Positions 1 to 8,646 of a DNA stretch of 21,706 nucleotides are shown piece after piece; positions within the stretch are counted from its first letter, which is position 1, and each line of letters begins with the position of its first letter. The notes beneath the pieces are model-generated. The model was not told the origin of the DNA. It searched no databases and saw nothing but the letters and a program-made list of their open reading frames with translations. Source of the DNA: a virus; the IMG/VR virus record IMGVR_UViG_3300048837_000395, positions 1-21,706 of that record; one strand, 5' to 3'. The translations under genes and the position numbers were made by a program.

Positions 1-8
1 CGATACAT
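1..8 (-). CDS. Start of a further downstream gene, cut by the window edge
   Basis: On the minus strand an ATG at 8-6 follows the stop of the previous gene (20-22) by a few bases. It is preceded by AGGGGG with a six-base spacer, the same layout as other starts in this window. Only ATG TAT and two further bases are inside the window, so the product is unknown. By position after the tail-tip genes it could be another tail-fibre or lysis gene; that is inference only. Confidence 0.35.
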
Positions 9-19
9 GCCCTGCCCCC

Positions 20-940
20 TTACGTGGCCTGCGTCATCGCCACATACCACCAGTTTGTACCGTCTGAAGCCACCAGCCACACGTTCGCCCCTGCCCCGGC
101 GTCATCCAACACGCCCACGAAGCCCGCACCCACAGTGGCCGGTGTGCCGAAGGCCGTGTCAAGCTCCGCGTCCGTTGGCGTCGTCACGTTGTCGTCGCTG
201 TAGTTATGGCCGCGTCCGTGCAGCAGCACGCGGCTAAACGCAAAGTCCGTCTCCACTGGCGCGGCGGTTTGCCCGTTGCGCAGGATCACCGCGTCAACCG
301 GGATACCGTCGCCAATGTCTATGGCCGCGCGTTCTGCCGCCGTCAGCAGCGACTTAAGCGCGTATTCCGTGCCGGTTTCCGCAGCCAGCGCATTGGTGGT
401 CGGGTCAACGTAAATCTGTACCCACGCATATTGGCCGCTGGTGCTGGGCCGGTTGCTGGCAAGGTCAAGCGTGCCGCCCGTGTAGGCCACGCGCGCGCTC
501 TGATACCAATAATCGAACGCCTCTACGCGCACGGTCAGGTTATCCGTGCCGGATAGCTTGACGCGCCCCGGTTTGTAGCTGCGCGCGCCTACCGTTTCCT
601 GCACGCCTTCGCCATTCGACGGCGGACGGTTCATCGCTGGCGCGGCATTGCCCAGCGCAGCGCTGGTTTCCTGCGGGTACACGTCAATCACTTCCCATGT
701 GCCCGCCTCATTGCGCCGGACGCGCACGGGCATGTCAGGCCGCGATTGTGTTTTGAGGTTTAGCGCCTCCTGGACGTTCTGCGTTTCACCGTTGAGCCGG
801 ACGTAAATAAAGTTTGTTCGGTTGGGTACAGGCAGCGTAAACGTGCCGTCGGTGTTCAACTTTCCTATGCGCGCGTATACCCCTTCGGCTTTGGCACGGA
901 TGGCGTTTTGGATTGCTGGCACAAGCGGATCGAATACCAT
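20..940 (-). CDS. Putative tail fibre / tail-tip virion protein (306 aa)
   Basis: The gene follows the large tail-tip gene by one base (TAACATG). I chose the ATG at 940 because GGAGG lies five bases upstream; the frame is open further upstream, but only inside the neighbouring gene. The first 60 residues are mixed helix and strand, followed by a Ser/Thr/Gly-rich beta-like middle. The C-terminus (about 260-306) has an alternating small/aromatic pattern ending in DGTNWWYVAMTQA, of a kind common at the ends of phage fibre proteins. No enzyme motif is visible. Position after tape measure and hub genes suggests a structural or receptor-contact role outside the cell, which is inference. It could equally be a baseplate accessory protein. 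Confidence 0.6.
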   Translation of the reverse strand: MVFDPLVPAIQNAIRAKAEGVYARIGKLNTDGTFTLPVPNRTNFIYVRLNGETQNVQEALNLKTQSRPDMPVRVRRNEAGTWEVIDVYPQETSAALGNAAPAMNRPPSNGEGVQETVGARSYKPGRVKLSGTDNLTVRVEAFDYWYQSARVAYTGGTLDLASNRPSTSGQYAWVQIYVDPTTNALAAETGTEYALKSLLTAAERAAIDIGDGIPVDAVILRNGQTAAPVETDFAFSRVLLHGRGHNYSDDNVTTPTDAELDTAFGTPATVGAGFVGVLDDAGAGANVWLVASDGTNWWYVAMTQAT

Positions 941-941
941 G

Positions 942-3941
942 TTAGCCTCCGCACAGTCCGACGAAATAAATCGCCGCTGCAATGTTGCCGATCCGGTTAT
1001 CCCATGTGCCGCCGAAATCGCCCGAATACAGCATTTTACTCGTATTGGTGACATACATGGCGCTGGCGTTAATGGCTAACGGCGCGCCCGCTGCATCAGC
1101 GGTTACGTCGCTGTACGTGGGCGTCGGATAACCCAGTTCTGCCGTCGTGAACATATTGCTTGCGCCGCCGTATGAACTAAACAGCGCGTTGTTGGCGTTG
1201 GCGTCGTCAATCACCATCTCAACGATATTGCCGCCGGTTGCCGGGGTTATGGCCGTGTTCGTGCTGCCTGATACCCGATACATGCTGTACACGTCATTAA
1301 TGCCGCTGCGCAACACGTCACCCCGATACATGATATTGGCCGTGCCGATGCTGTACGGCATGAAAATGCGCGGCAGCACATACTGTGACGTGAAGGCCAG
1401 ATTGCCCGACGATACCGCCCACGTTGCGCCGTAGTCGGCGCTCTTGTGCAGTTCCACGACAGACGAATTAAACGAACTGGTGTTCGTGTAGGCGGGCACA
1501 TAGACAACGCCCGTTTCCCGTTCGCTGATGTGCACCCAGGGCACGTCACTGCGCGGCTGCGTGTTGTAGTGTGCCGTGACTTCCACCTCGGTATAGGTGC
1601 TGTCGTCTGTCGTGTACGTGACATACACGCCGGGATATGTGCCGTCGTTGACATAGTTCCCGCTGGCGACAACGTGGTTCTGCATGCCGCGCGTGGCGCT
1701 GATATGCCGCGCGCTGCTGACAACGGCAAACGTGTGGCGCAAGGCCAGCGCGGGCGTGCCGAAAATGTCCGTTATCCTCAGAATGCTCGTGGTCGTCAGT
1801 ATCCAGCCGTTTACGGCGGTTCCGCCGCCCACATAGCCGGGGCTGTAGGCGTCCACCACAAACCGAATTATCGTGCCGTCCCAATTGGCAAGCCCGGTCA
1901 GGTCTGTGCCCGTCCAGGTGGGGCCGCCGGAACCGGACGGCGTGCCGAAATCGCCCGTTGTGTACAGGTAGCCGTTTGTTCCGAAGATCGCCAGCGTGCC
2001 GCTAACGAATGTCCCCCGGCTCGTGTCGTAGTCAATCGCAAAGCCGGGAAGCTCATAACTGAAGTCAAACGACGGAATGCTCAGCCCAATATCCGCCGCC
2101 ACCGGCGGTACGTACGTTACACCCACCGGCCCCGTCGTTTCGTGGTCAAGCGTTACCCTCACCGCCTTCGCGCCCCGGTCAGCGTCGTGGCTGATGCTCA
2201 CACGCGGGATTGTCCAGCGCGTGCCCGTGCCGAACGACACGCCGCGCTTGTTGGTAGCCGCCGCCAGCGTTAGCGTAACGGCCTCCCCGTAAGCCGGATC
2301 GAACACGTCATAGCCGTCAGGCAGGTTGATTTGCACACCACGCGGTACGAACTGGCCGTTATACAGGCTGTTGACGCGCGCGAAGTGCAGCCCGGCGCGT
2401 GTGTTCAAGTCAGCCTGCCCGCTAACGATCTGGCGGCTGAATGTCTCGGACGCTGTGCCCATCGGTGACGGCGCATTGCCCGGCGCATTGGAAAACACCG
2501 GCGCGCCCGCCGTCGTGATGCCCTCGCCGCGCACGAATTTCGTCGTGCCCCGGTGTTCGCGCGTCAGTTCCACGCTCAGCGCGTCCGCCGTCGTCAGGTC
2601 ATACGTTTTCGTGCGCGCCGTACGGTCGGTGCTGTCGAGGTAGTCGAACTCCCGTACGAACGTTAAGCGCCCTAACCTATCGGCGGATACCATGAGGTTC
2701 GTGGCGCTGGCAACATCGCGCAACTGCCCCGCCGCGCTGCTTACGTCAGTGACGGCAATACGCAGCAGGGACAAATTGCCCAGGCTGCCGCCGTTAATCG
2801 CCAGCGTATCAAATAGCGTCCCTACCGTCGCCTGCCAGTGCCACAGATACCACAGCGCGCGCTGTACCGTCAGCGTCTTGACTTCCTGCCAGTTGGCGGG
2901 CGTGGCATCGCTAATCATCAGCTGCGTCAGCGCGGGCGTGCGCTCCAGGATGCCCAGCGGCCCTTCCGCGTCAAAGCGCACGGTGTTGTTGTCCGGCTCA
3001 ATGCTGATCGTATCGCGCGTCAGGTAACCGATAAACTTAATGTTGCTACGCGCGGCGGCGTTGCTGCCGTAGGACGCCTCAGAACCGGCGTAGGTTTCGC
3101 GCTCCACATACACCACCAGCGCGCCGTCAGGCAGCGTGCTCACGGCGGCGTTTGTGTCCACCAGTTCGAAGGACGCGCGCCAGCCGGTGCGGACGTCACC
3201 TTCCAGTGAGGACATAATCACAGGCACGGGCGACAGCGTGCTGTTGTCGTATACCCACACGGGGACAAACTTTTCCGTTGTGGTACTGTTGTCGGCGTCC
3301 GTCACCGTCAGCTTAACCCAACGGAAGCCCGCCGGGAATGATACCGTCTCGGTCGCGGTGGCGCTGGTGGACGGCGTGCCGTCACCGAAGTCCCAGGCGT
3401 ATGTCAGGCCGCCGGTGTTGTCGGGGTCGACAGCGTAAGAGGTGGAGGCGTCAAACGCAATATTCGCCGTTGCGCCCCACCCTACCGCCGCGCCGCCCGC
3501 GTTGGCAACCGGCGGCGGGTCGGCAAGCTGGTCGGTGTAGGCGAGGCGACTGTCTTTGTTCAGCGCCGCCGTCGCGGATACGAGTTTATCCCAAATGCGC
3601 CACTCACTGACGATCTTCAGCACGTCCGTACCTGCGATATTGACGGTTCCCGCTGCCACCTCATTTATGGGCAGCGTGGTCGCGTTGAGCGTGCCGGTAG
3701 ACGCCACGCGCAGCAGGCCCTTGAACGCACCGGCGGCGCTTTCCACGCGCACGGTCATGCCGCGCTCCACGTCGGCAATATCGCCCGCCGTCACTGTGAT
3801 GGTGAGCGACATGGCCGGAAACGTCGGCGTGCTGTCTACGGTTGCCGCGCATACCACCGTCTGCGGAATGATCGCCAGATAGCCGGTGTAAGCGTATTTC
3901 CCGGCGCGGAAGGTTGCCGCTTGTCCGGTCAGGTCAGGCAT
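942..3941 (-). CDS. Large tail-tip/hub protein with PKD domain and Asp-box repeats (999 aa)
   Basis: This is the longest protein of the window. Residues about 143-235 form a PKD domain (YAWDFGDG core, then a KLTVTDAD strand), a fold usually found in secreted carbohydrate- or protein-binding proteins. Residues about 240-610 look like the beta-rich, hub-type part of a siphovirus tail-tip protein. From about 640 the sequence becomes propeller-like, with Asp-box motifs (S-x-D-x-G-x-x-W): SADYGATW near 832 and SGDFGGTW near 970, plus a weaker TTGDFG near 660. Asp boxes are typical of sialidase-like beta-propellers, but no catalytic set is recognisable. The gene follows the 225-aa tail protein by two bases. 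The likely role is a virion tip that binds host surface glycans; domain order is seen, function is inferred. Confidence 0.75.
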   Translation of the reverse strand: MPDLTGQAATFRAGKYAYTGYLAIIPQTVVCAATVDSTPTFPAMSLTITVTAGDIADVERGMTVRVESAAGAFKGLLRVASTGTLNATTLPINEVAAGTVNIAGTDVLKIVSEWRIWDKLVSATAALNKDSRLAYTDQLADPPPVANAGGAAVGWGATANIAFDASTSYAVDPDNTGGLTYAWDFGDGTPSTSATATETVSFPAGFRWVKLTVTDADNSTTTEKFVPVWVYDNSTLSPVPVIMSSLEGDVRTGWRASFELVDTNAAVSTLPDGALVVYVERETYAGSEASYGSNAAARSNIKFIGYLTRDTISIEPDNNTVRFDAEGPLGILERTPALTQLMISDATPANWQEVKTLTVQRALWYLWHWQATVGTLFDTLAINGGSLGNLSLLRIAVTDVSSAAGQLRDVASATNLMVSADRLGRLTFVREFDYLDSTDRTARTKTYDLTTADALSVELTREHRGTTKFVRGEGITTAGAPVFSNAPGNAPSPMGTASETFSRQIVSGQADLNTRAGLHFARVNSLYNGQFVPRGVQINLPDGYDVFDPAYGEAVTLTLAAATNKRGVSFGTGTRWTIPRVSISHDADRGAKAVRVTLDHETTGPVGVTYVPPVAADIGLSIPSFDFSYELPGFAIDYDTSRGTFVSGTLAIFGTNGYLYTTGDFGTPSGSGGPTWTGTDLTGLANWDGTIIRFVVDAYSPGYVGGGTAVNGWILTTTSILRITDIFGTPALALRHTFAVVSSARHISATRGMQNHVVASGNYVNDGTYPGVYVTYTTDDSTYTEVEVTAHYNTQPRSDVPWVHISERETGVVYVPAYTNTSSFNSSVVELHKSADYGATWAVSSGNLAFTSQYVLPRIFMPYSIGTANIMYRGDVLRSGINDVYSMYRVSGSTNTAITPATGGNIVEMVIDDANANNALFSSYGGASNMFTTAELGYPTPTYSDVTADAAGAPLAINASAMYVTNTSKMLYSGDFGGTWDNRIGNIAAAIYFVGLCGG

Positions 3942-3943
3942 GG

Positions 3944-4621
3944 TTAGATCGTCACCCAGGCACTTACGCCGTTGCTGATGAGGTCAATACGCGCATTCAG
4001 CGCGGTTGCGGTCGTGTTCGTGCCGCCGTTGACGGTATCGGCCCCGGCGCGCTGCACGGTGAGCGTGTTCCCCGCCGCCGTCTTAGCGGCTGAAAACACG
4101 GTGTTCGCGTTGACGGCATTCGCTGCCGGTAACGTCAGCACGATATTGCCGCCCGCTGTGTTGGCGTATACAAGCCGGTCGCTGGTCGTCACGGTGTAAT
4201 CGCCCGTCTTGGTTACGCTTTGTAGCGTCCAATTGTAGGCCGTCAGGCTAATCTGTTTGGCCCAGGTCTGGTCATTGATCTGGTAATCGTCACCGGGGTA
4301 AGGCCGCGAGACGGTCACAGCGAACGGGCTGTAGTGCCCCGTCTCATCAAGCCACGAAGCGTACAGGCTGGCGCTTGCCGTCGTGTAGCTCCAATAGGTT
4401 GTCAGCAGCGAACGCAGGGCGCTTAGCTTCATGATGTCCCATTGCATGGGCATGACAACCGCGCCATTACGCGCCACCGCGCCAGACAAAACACGCCGCG
4501 CGACCGGCCCTTGCAGCGGTATCGTCTGCGACGGCAGGACGTGCGGCGCATATTCGGTAATCGTCTCCACATTGGCAAGCGCGGCCAGGGTTGTGCCGAG
4601 GGCGAAATAAGCATCTGGCAT
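3944..4621 (-). CDS. Minor tail / distal-tail-like protein (225 aa)
   Basis: The start ATG shares a base with the tape-measure stop (TAATG), so it is probably translated by coupling. The N-terminal 130 residues are compatible with a distal-tail-type beta domain that joins the tail tube to the tip. The C-terminal ~85 residues (VYANTAGGNIVLTLPAA, then TVQRAGADTVNG, then LISNGVSAW) match a small beta repeat seen at the ends of many phage tail and fibre proteins. No catalytic residues are visible. Being directly after the tape measure, it is the best candidate for the distal tail protein; the identification rests on position rather than on a diagnostic motif. Confidence 0.6.
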   Translation of the reverse strand: MPDAYFALGTTLAALANVETITEYAPHVLPSQTIPLQGPVARRVLSGAVARNGAVVMPMQWDIMKLSALRSLLTTYWSYTTASASLYASWLDETGHYSPFAVTVSRPYPGDDYQINDQTWAKQISLTAYNWTLQSVTKTGDYTVTTSDRLVYANTAGGNIVLTLPAANAVNANTVFSAAKTAAGNTLTVQRAGADTVNGGTNTTATALNARIDLISNGVSAWVTI

Positions 4622-6858
4622 TACATCATCCCCCGTTCAAGCTGGCCCACAAAACGATCCACTTCCTGCATTAGCACCGCGCGTATCTGTTCCGCCCCGC
4701 CCTGCCCCGACATGTTAACCGTCGGTGCGAAATTGACCGGATACTGGCCCCGGCGCGGGTTCATGATGTACTCGCCCTCGTGCACCATCGCCGCGCCCGT
4801 GCGCGTAATGTAGCCGCCGGTGTCGAAGGACACCATACCGCGCCCCGTGCCGCGTGCCAGCGCTTGCGTTGAGCGTGTCAGGATTTGCGTGTTACCCCGG
4901 AACTCTGTGCCCTGCGCTTGTGTGGCGCGAATGGTGCTGAGCGCATTGGACGCCAGTTGCAGCGCCGCGCTCCAATACTGCTGCTGCACACCTAACAGCG
5001 CCGCCGCGCCTTGGGCGCTGATCCCGACTTCCTGCTGCACAAACCGCGCCAGCGTTGCAAGGCGCTGCTGGTAGCTGGTAATCTCCGCTTGCCGGGCGGC
5101 GTTGGCGGCGGCATAGATGCTTTGCACCTGCTCCATATAGCGCGCGTTAACAGCCTGCGTCTGTTCGGCCAGACGCGCGTTGATGGTGGCCGTCTGTTCG
5201 GCGTAGCGCATACTGATGGTGCGCGTTTGTTCCTGGAGGTTGCGATCAACTTCGGCGCGCTGTTCGGCGTAGCTGTCGGTTTCCGACTGCACGGCCTCGT
5301 CACGGGTACGGCGCGCCGTGTCCAGCGCCACCGAATCCCTATCCTGAATGGCCGTCGCCTCGTCTAGCTGGAAACGGCGGTTGATTTCCGTCAGGCGCTT
5401 GAGGTGTTCACGCTCCTGCTTTTCGCGGTCAATCCCGGCCTTGCGCGCGACTTCTGCGATAGACGTTTCGCGGTCGCGGCTGGCTTCCGCGCGTGCCTTC
5501 TGCGCGTCAATTTCCGCATCCACCAGCGCCTTTTCGCGGTCGCGGGCGGCGTCGGCTAACTTGTTACGCGCGTCAGTGGCGATCTTTTCGAGGCTGGCAT
5601 TAAAGCTCTCGGTGGCTTTCGCCGCGTCGTCCTGAGCCTTCGCCAGCGCCTCCTGCTGCGCTACGTTCCGTTCGCGCGCTTTTGTGGCCGCTTCAATCGC
5701 GTGCCGTTCGCGCTCGCGTTGTTCGACTTCGTAGCGCGTAATGGTATTCAGCGCTTCAATCGCGCCGATAATCTGGTATATGCGCTGCTGATACTTTTCC
5801 GACTGTTCGTCGCTGACGGTGCCTAACTTAATCTGTGTTTCAAGGATGTCCTGTTCGTTCCGCAGCGCCTCAATACGTTCGTCAAGCGCTTTCGTGCTGT
5901 CTAGTGTAGACGCCGCCAGGCGCGCTTGCACACCCGCGTCTATCGTCAAGTCCATGATGGACTGTAGCTGTTTTGTCATTGCTTCTTGTGCGGCGGTTGC
6001 ATCACGAGTAGCAATTTCGGTATCGCCCAGCGCGTTATTCAGCCGTGATAATGCGAATTCCTCATCGCGCAGCTTGGCCTCTAAGCCTTCCAATTCCGTC
6101 CGCAGCGTTTGCACGTTGCCGATATTCAGCGCATCCGCAATGGCGCGCCCTACGCCGCCCGCCTCTGCCTCGAACTGCGAAAACAGGCGCTGGTACTCAT
6201 CCACGCGCGCACGCAGAATGTCCACTTCAATCCGTTTGGTGTCAATCGCTGCCTGAATGCTTTCAGACGTGCCAGTTTTCAGTGCGCGAAAGTATTCTTC
6301 CTGTGAATTGATAATGGACTGAATGGCCTTGCCACCCTCTGCCGCCAGACGGTTTAAACCGACAATCAGACCGCCCAGCGTCACAATGACACCCAGCACA
6401 ACCGGGTTTAAGCCGCCCATAATGGCAATCAGCTTACCGAACACGTCCGTTGACAGATTGCCACTAATGGGCACGGCGGGCAAGGCGCGGATTTCCCGGC
6501 CAATGGTGGTAATAGCGTTGCTCTTTTTGCCACCCCTACCTGTGTTGTTCGCCGCCGCTGCCGCTTTTTCTGCGCTGTCTCGCAGTCGGTCAAATTCCCG
6601 TGCCACCTGTCGCACCTCGGCGGCGTTGGCGTCCAGCTTGGTCATTTCGGCATTCAGGCGCGCAACCGCCACGCGCGCGTTGCCACCCTCTGCCGCAAAC
6701 TTAGCCGTGTCCGCTGCCACCTGCGACATTGCTCGCTGGCGGTCAAGCTTGGATAGTTCCTGTTGCAACGCTTGCGTATTCGCCCGAACATTGGCAAACG
6801 CGGCCTTATCGGTTTCGAAGCGCAGCTTGACGCTGGCTACCCGTTGTTCGTTTGCCAT
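4621..6858 (-). CDS. Tape measure protein (745 aa)
   Basis: The protein sets tail length and is threaded through the tail tube. Residues about 1-110 and 190-620 are long, charged coiled coils. A hydrophobic segment at about 139-172 (LIAIMGGLNPVVLGVIVTLG) is the membrane-active stretch usual for this family. At about 541-586 there are three consecutive 11-residue repeats (RYAEQTATINA, RLAEQTQAVNA, RYMEQVQSIYA). The C-terminus carries the family-typical pattern GGYITRTGAAMVHEGEYIMN. At 1.5 A per residue the length predicts a tail of about 110 nm. The start ATG overlaps the stop of the chaperone extension (TAATG) and the end overlaps the next gene the same way. No endopeptidase or lysozyme domain is seen. 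Confidence 0.93.
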   Translation of the reverse strand: MANEQRVASVKLRFETDKAAFANVRANTQALQQELSKLDRQRAMSQVAADTAKFAAEGGNARVAVARLNAEMTKLDANAAEVRQVAREFDRLRDSAEKAAAAANNTGRGGKKSNAITTIGREIRALPAVPISGNLSTDVFGKLIAIMGGLNPVVLGVIVTLGGLIVGLNRLAAEGGKAIQSIINSQEEYFRALKTGTSESIQAAIDTKRIEVDILRARVDEYQRLFSQFEAEAGGVGRAIADALNIGNVQTLRTELEGLEAKLRDEEFALSRLNNALGDTEIATRDATAAQEAMTKQLQSIMDLTIDAGVQARLAASTLDSTKALDERIEALRNEQDILETQIKLGTVSDEQSEKYQQRIYQIIGAIEALNTITRYEVEQRERERHAIEAATKARERNVAQQEALAKAQDDAAKATESFNASLEKIATDARNKLADAARDREKALVDAEIDAQKARAEASRDRETSIAEVARKAGIDREKQEREHLKRLTEINRRFQLDEATAIQDRDSVALDTARRTRDEAVQSETDSYAEQRAEVDRNLQEQTRTISMRYAEQTATINARLAEQTQAVNARYMEQVQSIYAAANAARQAEITSYQQRLATLARFVQQEVGISAQGAAALLGVQQQYWSAALQLASNALSTIRATQAQGTEFRGNTQILTRSTQALARGTGRGMVSFDTGGYITRTGAAMVHEGEYIMNPRRGQYPVNFAPTVNMSGQGGAEQIRAVLMQEVDRFVGQLERGMM

Positions 6859-7181
6859 TATCGAAGCTCCGCCGGTCGCCGGTCTTTATCGCGCTCATAC
6901 TGCAACATCTGCCGGTAGCGGTGGAAATCCTCAATCCATTCGCTATCGGCGTCCATCAGGGACGTGTTGTAAATGTCACGCGGATTGATAACGTAAATCT
7001 GCGCTGCCTCGAACAGTCGGTTAGCCAGGTTCAATAGCTGCCAGTGATAGGCCCCCGGCGGCGGCGGCGCTTCCAGCACAAGGCGGTCAGGGTTGTTCGT
7101 GCGCTCTGCCCGTACCAGCCGTTTGACGTGATCGTAATACCCGGCAAGGTAAGCGCCGCCTTGCCGGGTTACACTTCCGGG
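6858..7181 (-). CDS. Tail assembly chaperone C-terminal extension, reached by predicted -1 frameshift (GT-like)
   Basis: This frame is open from just after a TGA at 7182-7184 down to the TAA at 6858-6860. It has no convincing start of its own: there is no ATG, and the GTG at 7079 lacks a ribosome binding site. Translation gives about 107 residues with good protein character (QGGAYLAGYYDHVKRLVRAE near its beginning, then LLNLANRLFEAAQIYVINP). It sits between the chaperone and the tape measure, where lambda and many other siphophages place the GT extension. A fusion at CCG (7180-7178) would give about 228 residues. Such proteins bind the tape measure and recruit tail-tube subunits and are absent from the virion. 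The reading frame is seen; the frameshift is inferred. Confidence 0.7.
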   Translation of the reverse strand, partial: PGSVTRQGGAYLAGYYDHVKRLVRAERTNNPDRLVLEAPPPPGAYHWQLLNLANRLFEAAQIYVINPRDIYNTSLMDADSEWIEDFHRYRQMLQYERDKDRRPAELR

Positions 7182-7183
7182 TC
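7139..7183 (-). promoter_or_regulatory. Predicted -1 programmed ribosomal frameshift signal with 11-bp stem-loop
   Basis: On the mRNA (minus strand) the sequence C CCG GAA (7181-7175) is followed by a five-base spacer. A perfect 11-bp stem comes next: ACCCGGCAAGG (7169-7159), a nine-base loop (7158-7150) and CCTTGCCGGGT (7149-7139). The stem begins in the stop codon of the upstream frame. The slip must occur between the TGA of the -1 frame at 7182-7184 and the zero-frame TAA at 7169-7171, which leaves only these codons. The heptamer is not a classic X XXY YYZ site, so the exact slip codon is uncertain. Confidence 0.6.
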
Positions 7184-7543
7184 AACGCGCCCTGCCCCGT
7201 CGCGAGTGGCTTCATAAGCCGCCCACCATTCGTTGACAATATCCGAATCCAACATCTGCACGAACAGTTGCCAACGATCCAGCACGGCTGCGGGCCGTTC
7301 CTGCCAGTACATCTCGAACGCCCGCAAGCCCGCCGGGGCATCCTCCGCCAGCGCGAAGTCAACCGCCACCGTCAGCGCATCACACAGCGCGAATGACGCC
7401 TGAATGCCGGTCACTTCCCGCCCCGGCGCAAGCGTATCAAGGGTCACGTCAACCGCCAGCGTGCGATAGGGCATCATGTGAAAGGTGATCTGGCCGTCAA
7501 AGGCCGGGTGCGCTTTCGTCAGCGCCTTCAGATTCATGTTCAT
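7169..7543 (-). CDS. Tail assembly chaperone, unshifted product (G-like, 124 aa)
   Basis: The gene lies between the major tail protein region and the tape measure, where the lambda G-type chaperone is always found. It is a mixed alpha/beta protein with an N-terminal strand-rich half (FDGQITFHMMPYRTLAVDV) and a C-terminal helical half (RWQLFVQMLDSDIVNEWWAA), in line with the family's size. It ends at TAA (7169-7171) and is followed at once by a strong hairpin and a -1 frame that continues without its own start. The ATG at 7543 overlaps the end of the preceding small gene by 47 bases; an ATG two codons later (7537) is an alternative. Neither has a strong ribosome binding site. The family call rests on position and the two-frame layout. 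Confidence 0.72.
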   Translation of the reverse strand: MNMNLKALTKAHPAFDGQITFHMMPYRTLAVDVTLDTLAPGREVTGIQASFALCDALTVAVDFALAEDAPAGLRAFEMYWQERPAAVLDRWQLFVQMLDSDIVNEWWAAYEATRDGAGRVDPEV

Positions 7544-7763
7544 CGCGTGGTTTCCGTTTCGGCTGTTTGGGTGTCACAAAGGCAATGGCCGCCGCCATCA
7601 GCGCAGCGGTATCAGCGGGCGGAAACGGGTCATAGACGATGAACGCCCCGTGTCCAATGTCGCGTGTGTGCGCGGGCCGGGTGTACGTCTGGCCGGACAG
7701 TGTATGCTCCGGCCAAACGCGCGTACCGTCCGCATGGATTACGCCAATGCGGTCATGCATCAT
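7497..7763 (-). CDS. Small tail-region protein of unknown function (88 aa)
   Basis: The ATG at 7763 overlaps the stop of the major tail protein gene (TGATG), which favours it over the longer frame that begins inside that gene. The first half is strand-like (HDRIGVIHADGTRVWPEH). The middle is a helix of small hydrophobics (TAALMAAAIAFVT), and the C-terminus is highly charged (PKQPKRKPRDEHESEGADES). I do not recognise the family. Genes in this slot are often tail-assembly accessories. The long overlap with the chaperone gene (47 bases) suggests coupled translation. Confidence 0.55.
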   Translation of the reverse strand: MMHDRIGVIHADGTRVWPEHTLSGQTYTRPAHTRDIGHGAFIVYDPFPPADTAALMAAAIAFVTPKQPKRKPRDEHESEGADESAPGL

Positions 7764-8635
7764 CAGATTGCCGTGAAGCTTGTCGGATACAGCGCCACCC
7801 ACTTATCCAGCGCGGTTGCTGCGGTAATCGTCACCGCGCCAGTCGTGCCGTCCACGCCGCTGACGTTCGAATGGCTGGTCACGCCATTGGTGGTAAAGCT
7901 GTTGATGGCCCCGGCGTGTTCGGTGCTGGCCGGGCGATAGCCCAGCGTGAACGTGGTCGCTGCGGTTTCCTGAATGTAGGTCGTCACCGACACCGGGTAA
8001 TCGTAGCGAATGGCGTATACGATCTCTTTGTTGTCAGTGACGGTCATGCCCATAGCGCTAAACAGATGGCCGGATGCCGCGCGCGTGCTGGCGCTCGGTG
8101 TCACGGTATACGTCACCGCGCCGGGGTTCTCGCCGCCGTCCTGCGTCGCGCCCGTAACTGCCGGGCTGATCTGCACGTTCGGGTACACATACGTCACGTA
8201 CTTGTTTGTGCCGGACGTGTCCTGAAAACCCATTGTCAGCAGCAGAAAGAACTGCGGCAGCGCCGGGTTCAAGCTGTTGGGCGCATACTGTGCCAGATCG
8301 GTGACAGTGGTCACGTCCACAGTGGAGCCGCCCACATAGGCGTTAAAGGTTTCGTCAAAGGCGCTGAGCGTCATGTCGAACGTGCCGAAGTCCGACACGC
8401 CCATTGCCCGCTGCCCCAGGATCACCTGCCCGCCGCGAAACGTGGCGATCTCGCGCGTCACCTGCGGCGCGGTGACTTCAACCGGCCCGGTCAGTTTGTA
8501 GGCGTGTTTGGTGTCACCTGCTGCAACCGTGTTCGGTGTGCTGTCCGCGCCCATCGGATAGCCCGCGCTGTCACGGAAACAGATTTGTGCATGATAGAAC
8601 CCGGCTATATGCCCGGCGGTTGCTACTGCTGCCAT
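7763..8635 (-). CDS. Major tail (tube) protein (290 aa)
   Basis: The start ATG at 8635 has AGGAG eight bases upstream, overlapping the TAG of the gene before. The sequence is rich in Thr, Ser, Val, Ala and Gly with predicted alternating strands and few long helices. It contains VTREIATFRGGQVILGQ and FGTFDMTLSAFDETFNAYVGG, in line with a tail-tube subunit that polymerises into stacked hexameric rings. A C-terminal Ser/Thr/Gly-rich stretch (about 235-290) could be an Ig-like or surface-exposed addition. It follows the tail terminator-like gene and precedes the chaperone and tape measure, which is the standard location. There is no sequence-unique motif, so the call combines size, composition and position. 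Confidence 0.75.
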   Translation of the reverse strand: MAAVATAGHIAGFYHAQICFRDSAGYPMGADSTPNTVAAGDTKHAYKLTGPVEVTAPQVTREIATFRGGQVILGQRAMGVSDFGTFDMTLSAFDETFNAYVGGSTVDVTTVTDLAQYAPNSLNPALPQFFLLLTMGFQDTSGTNKYVTYVYPNVQISPAVTGATQDGGENPGAVTYTVTPSASTRAASGHLFSAMGMTVTDNKEIVYAIRYDYPVSVTTYIQETAATTFTLGYRPASTEHAGAINSFTTNGVTSHSNVSGVDGTTGAVTITAATALDKWVALYPTSFTAI

Positions 8636-8646
8636 AGCATCATCTC

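Noticed and set aside
7139-7169. Intrinsic transcription terminator
   Set aside because: The stem is strong, but no U run follows on either strand, and it lies inside an open reading frame of the tail operon.
7087-7362. A third minus-strand frame across the chaperone region
   Set aside because: Arg/Cys-rich and unlike a protein; the two other frames have clear protein character and explain the region.
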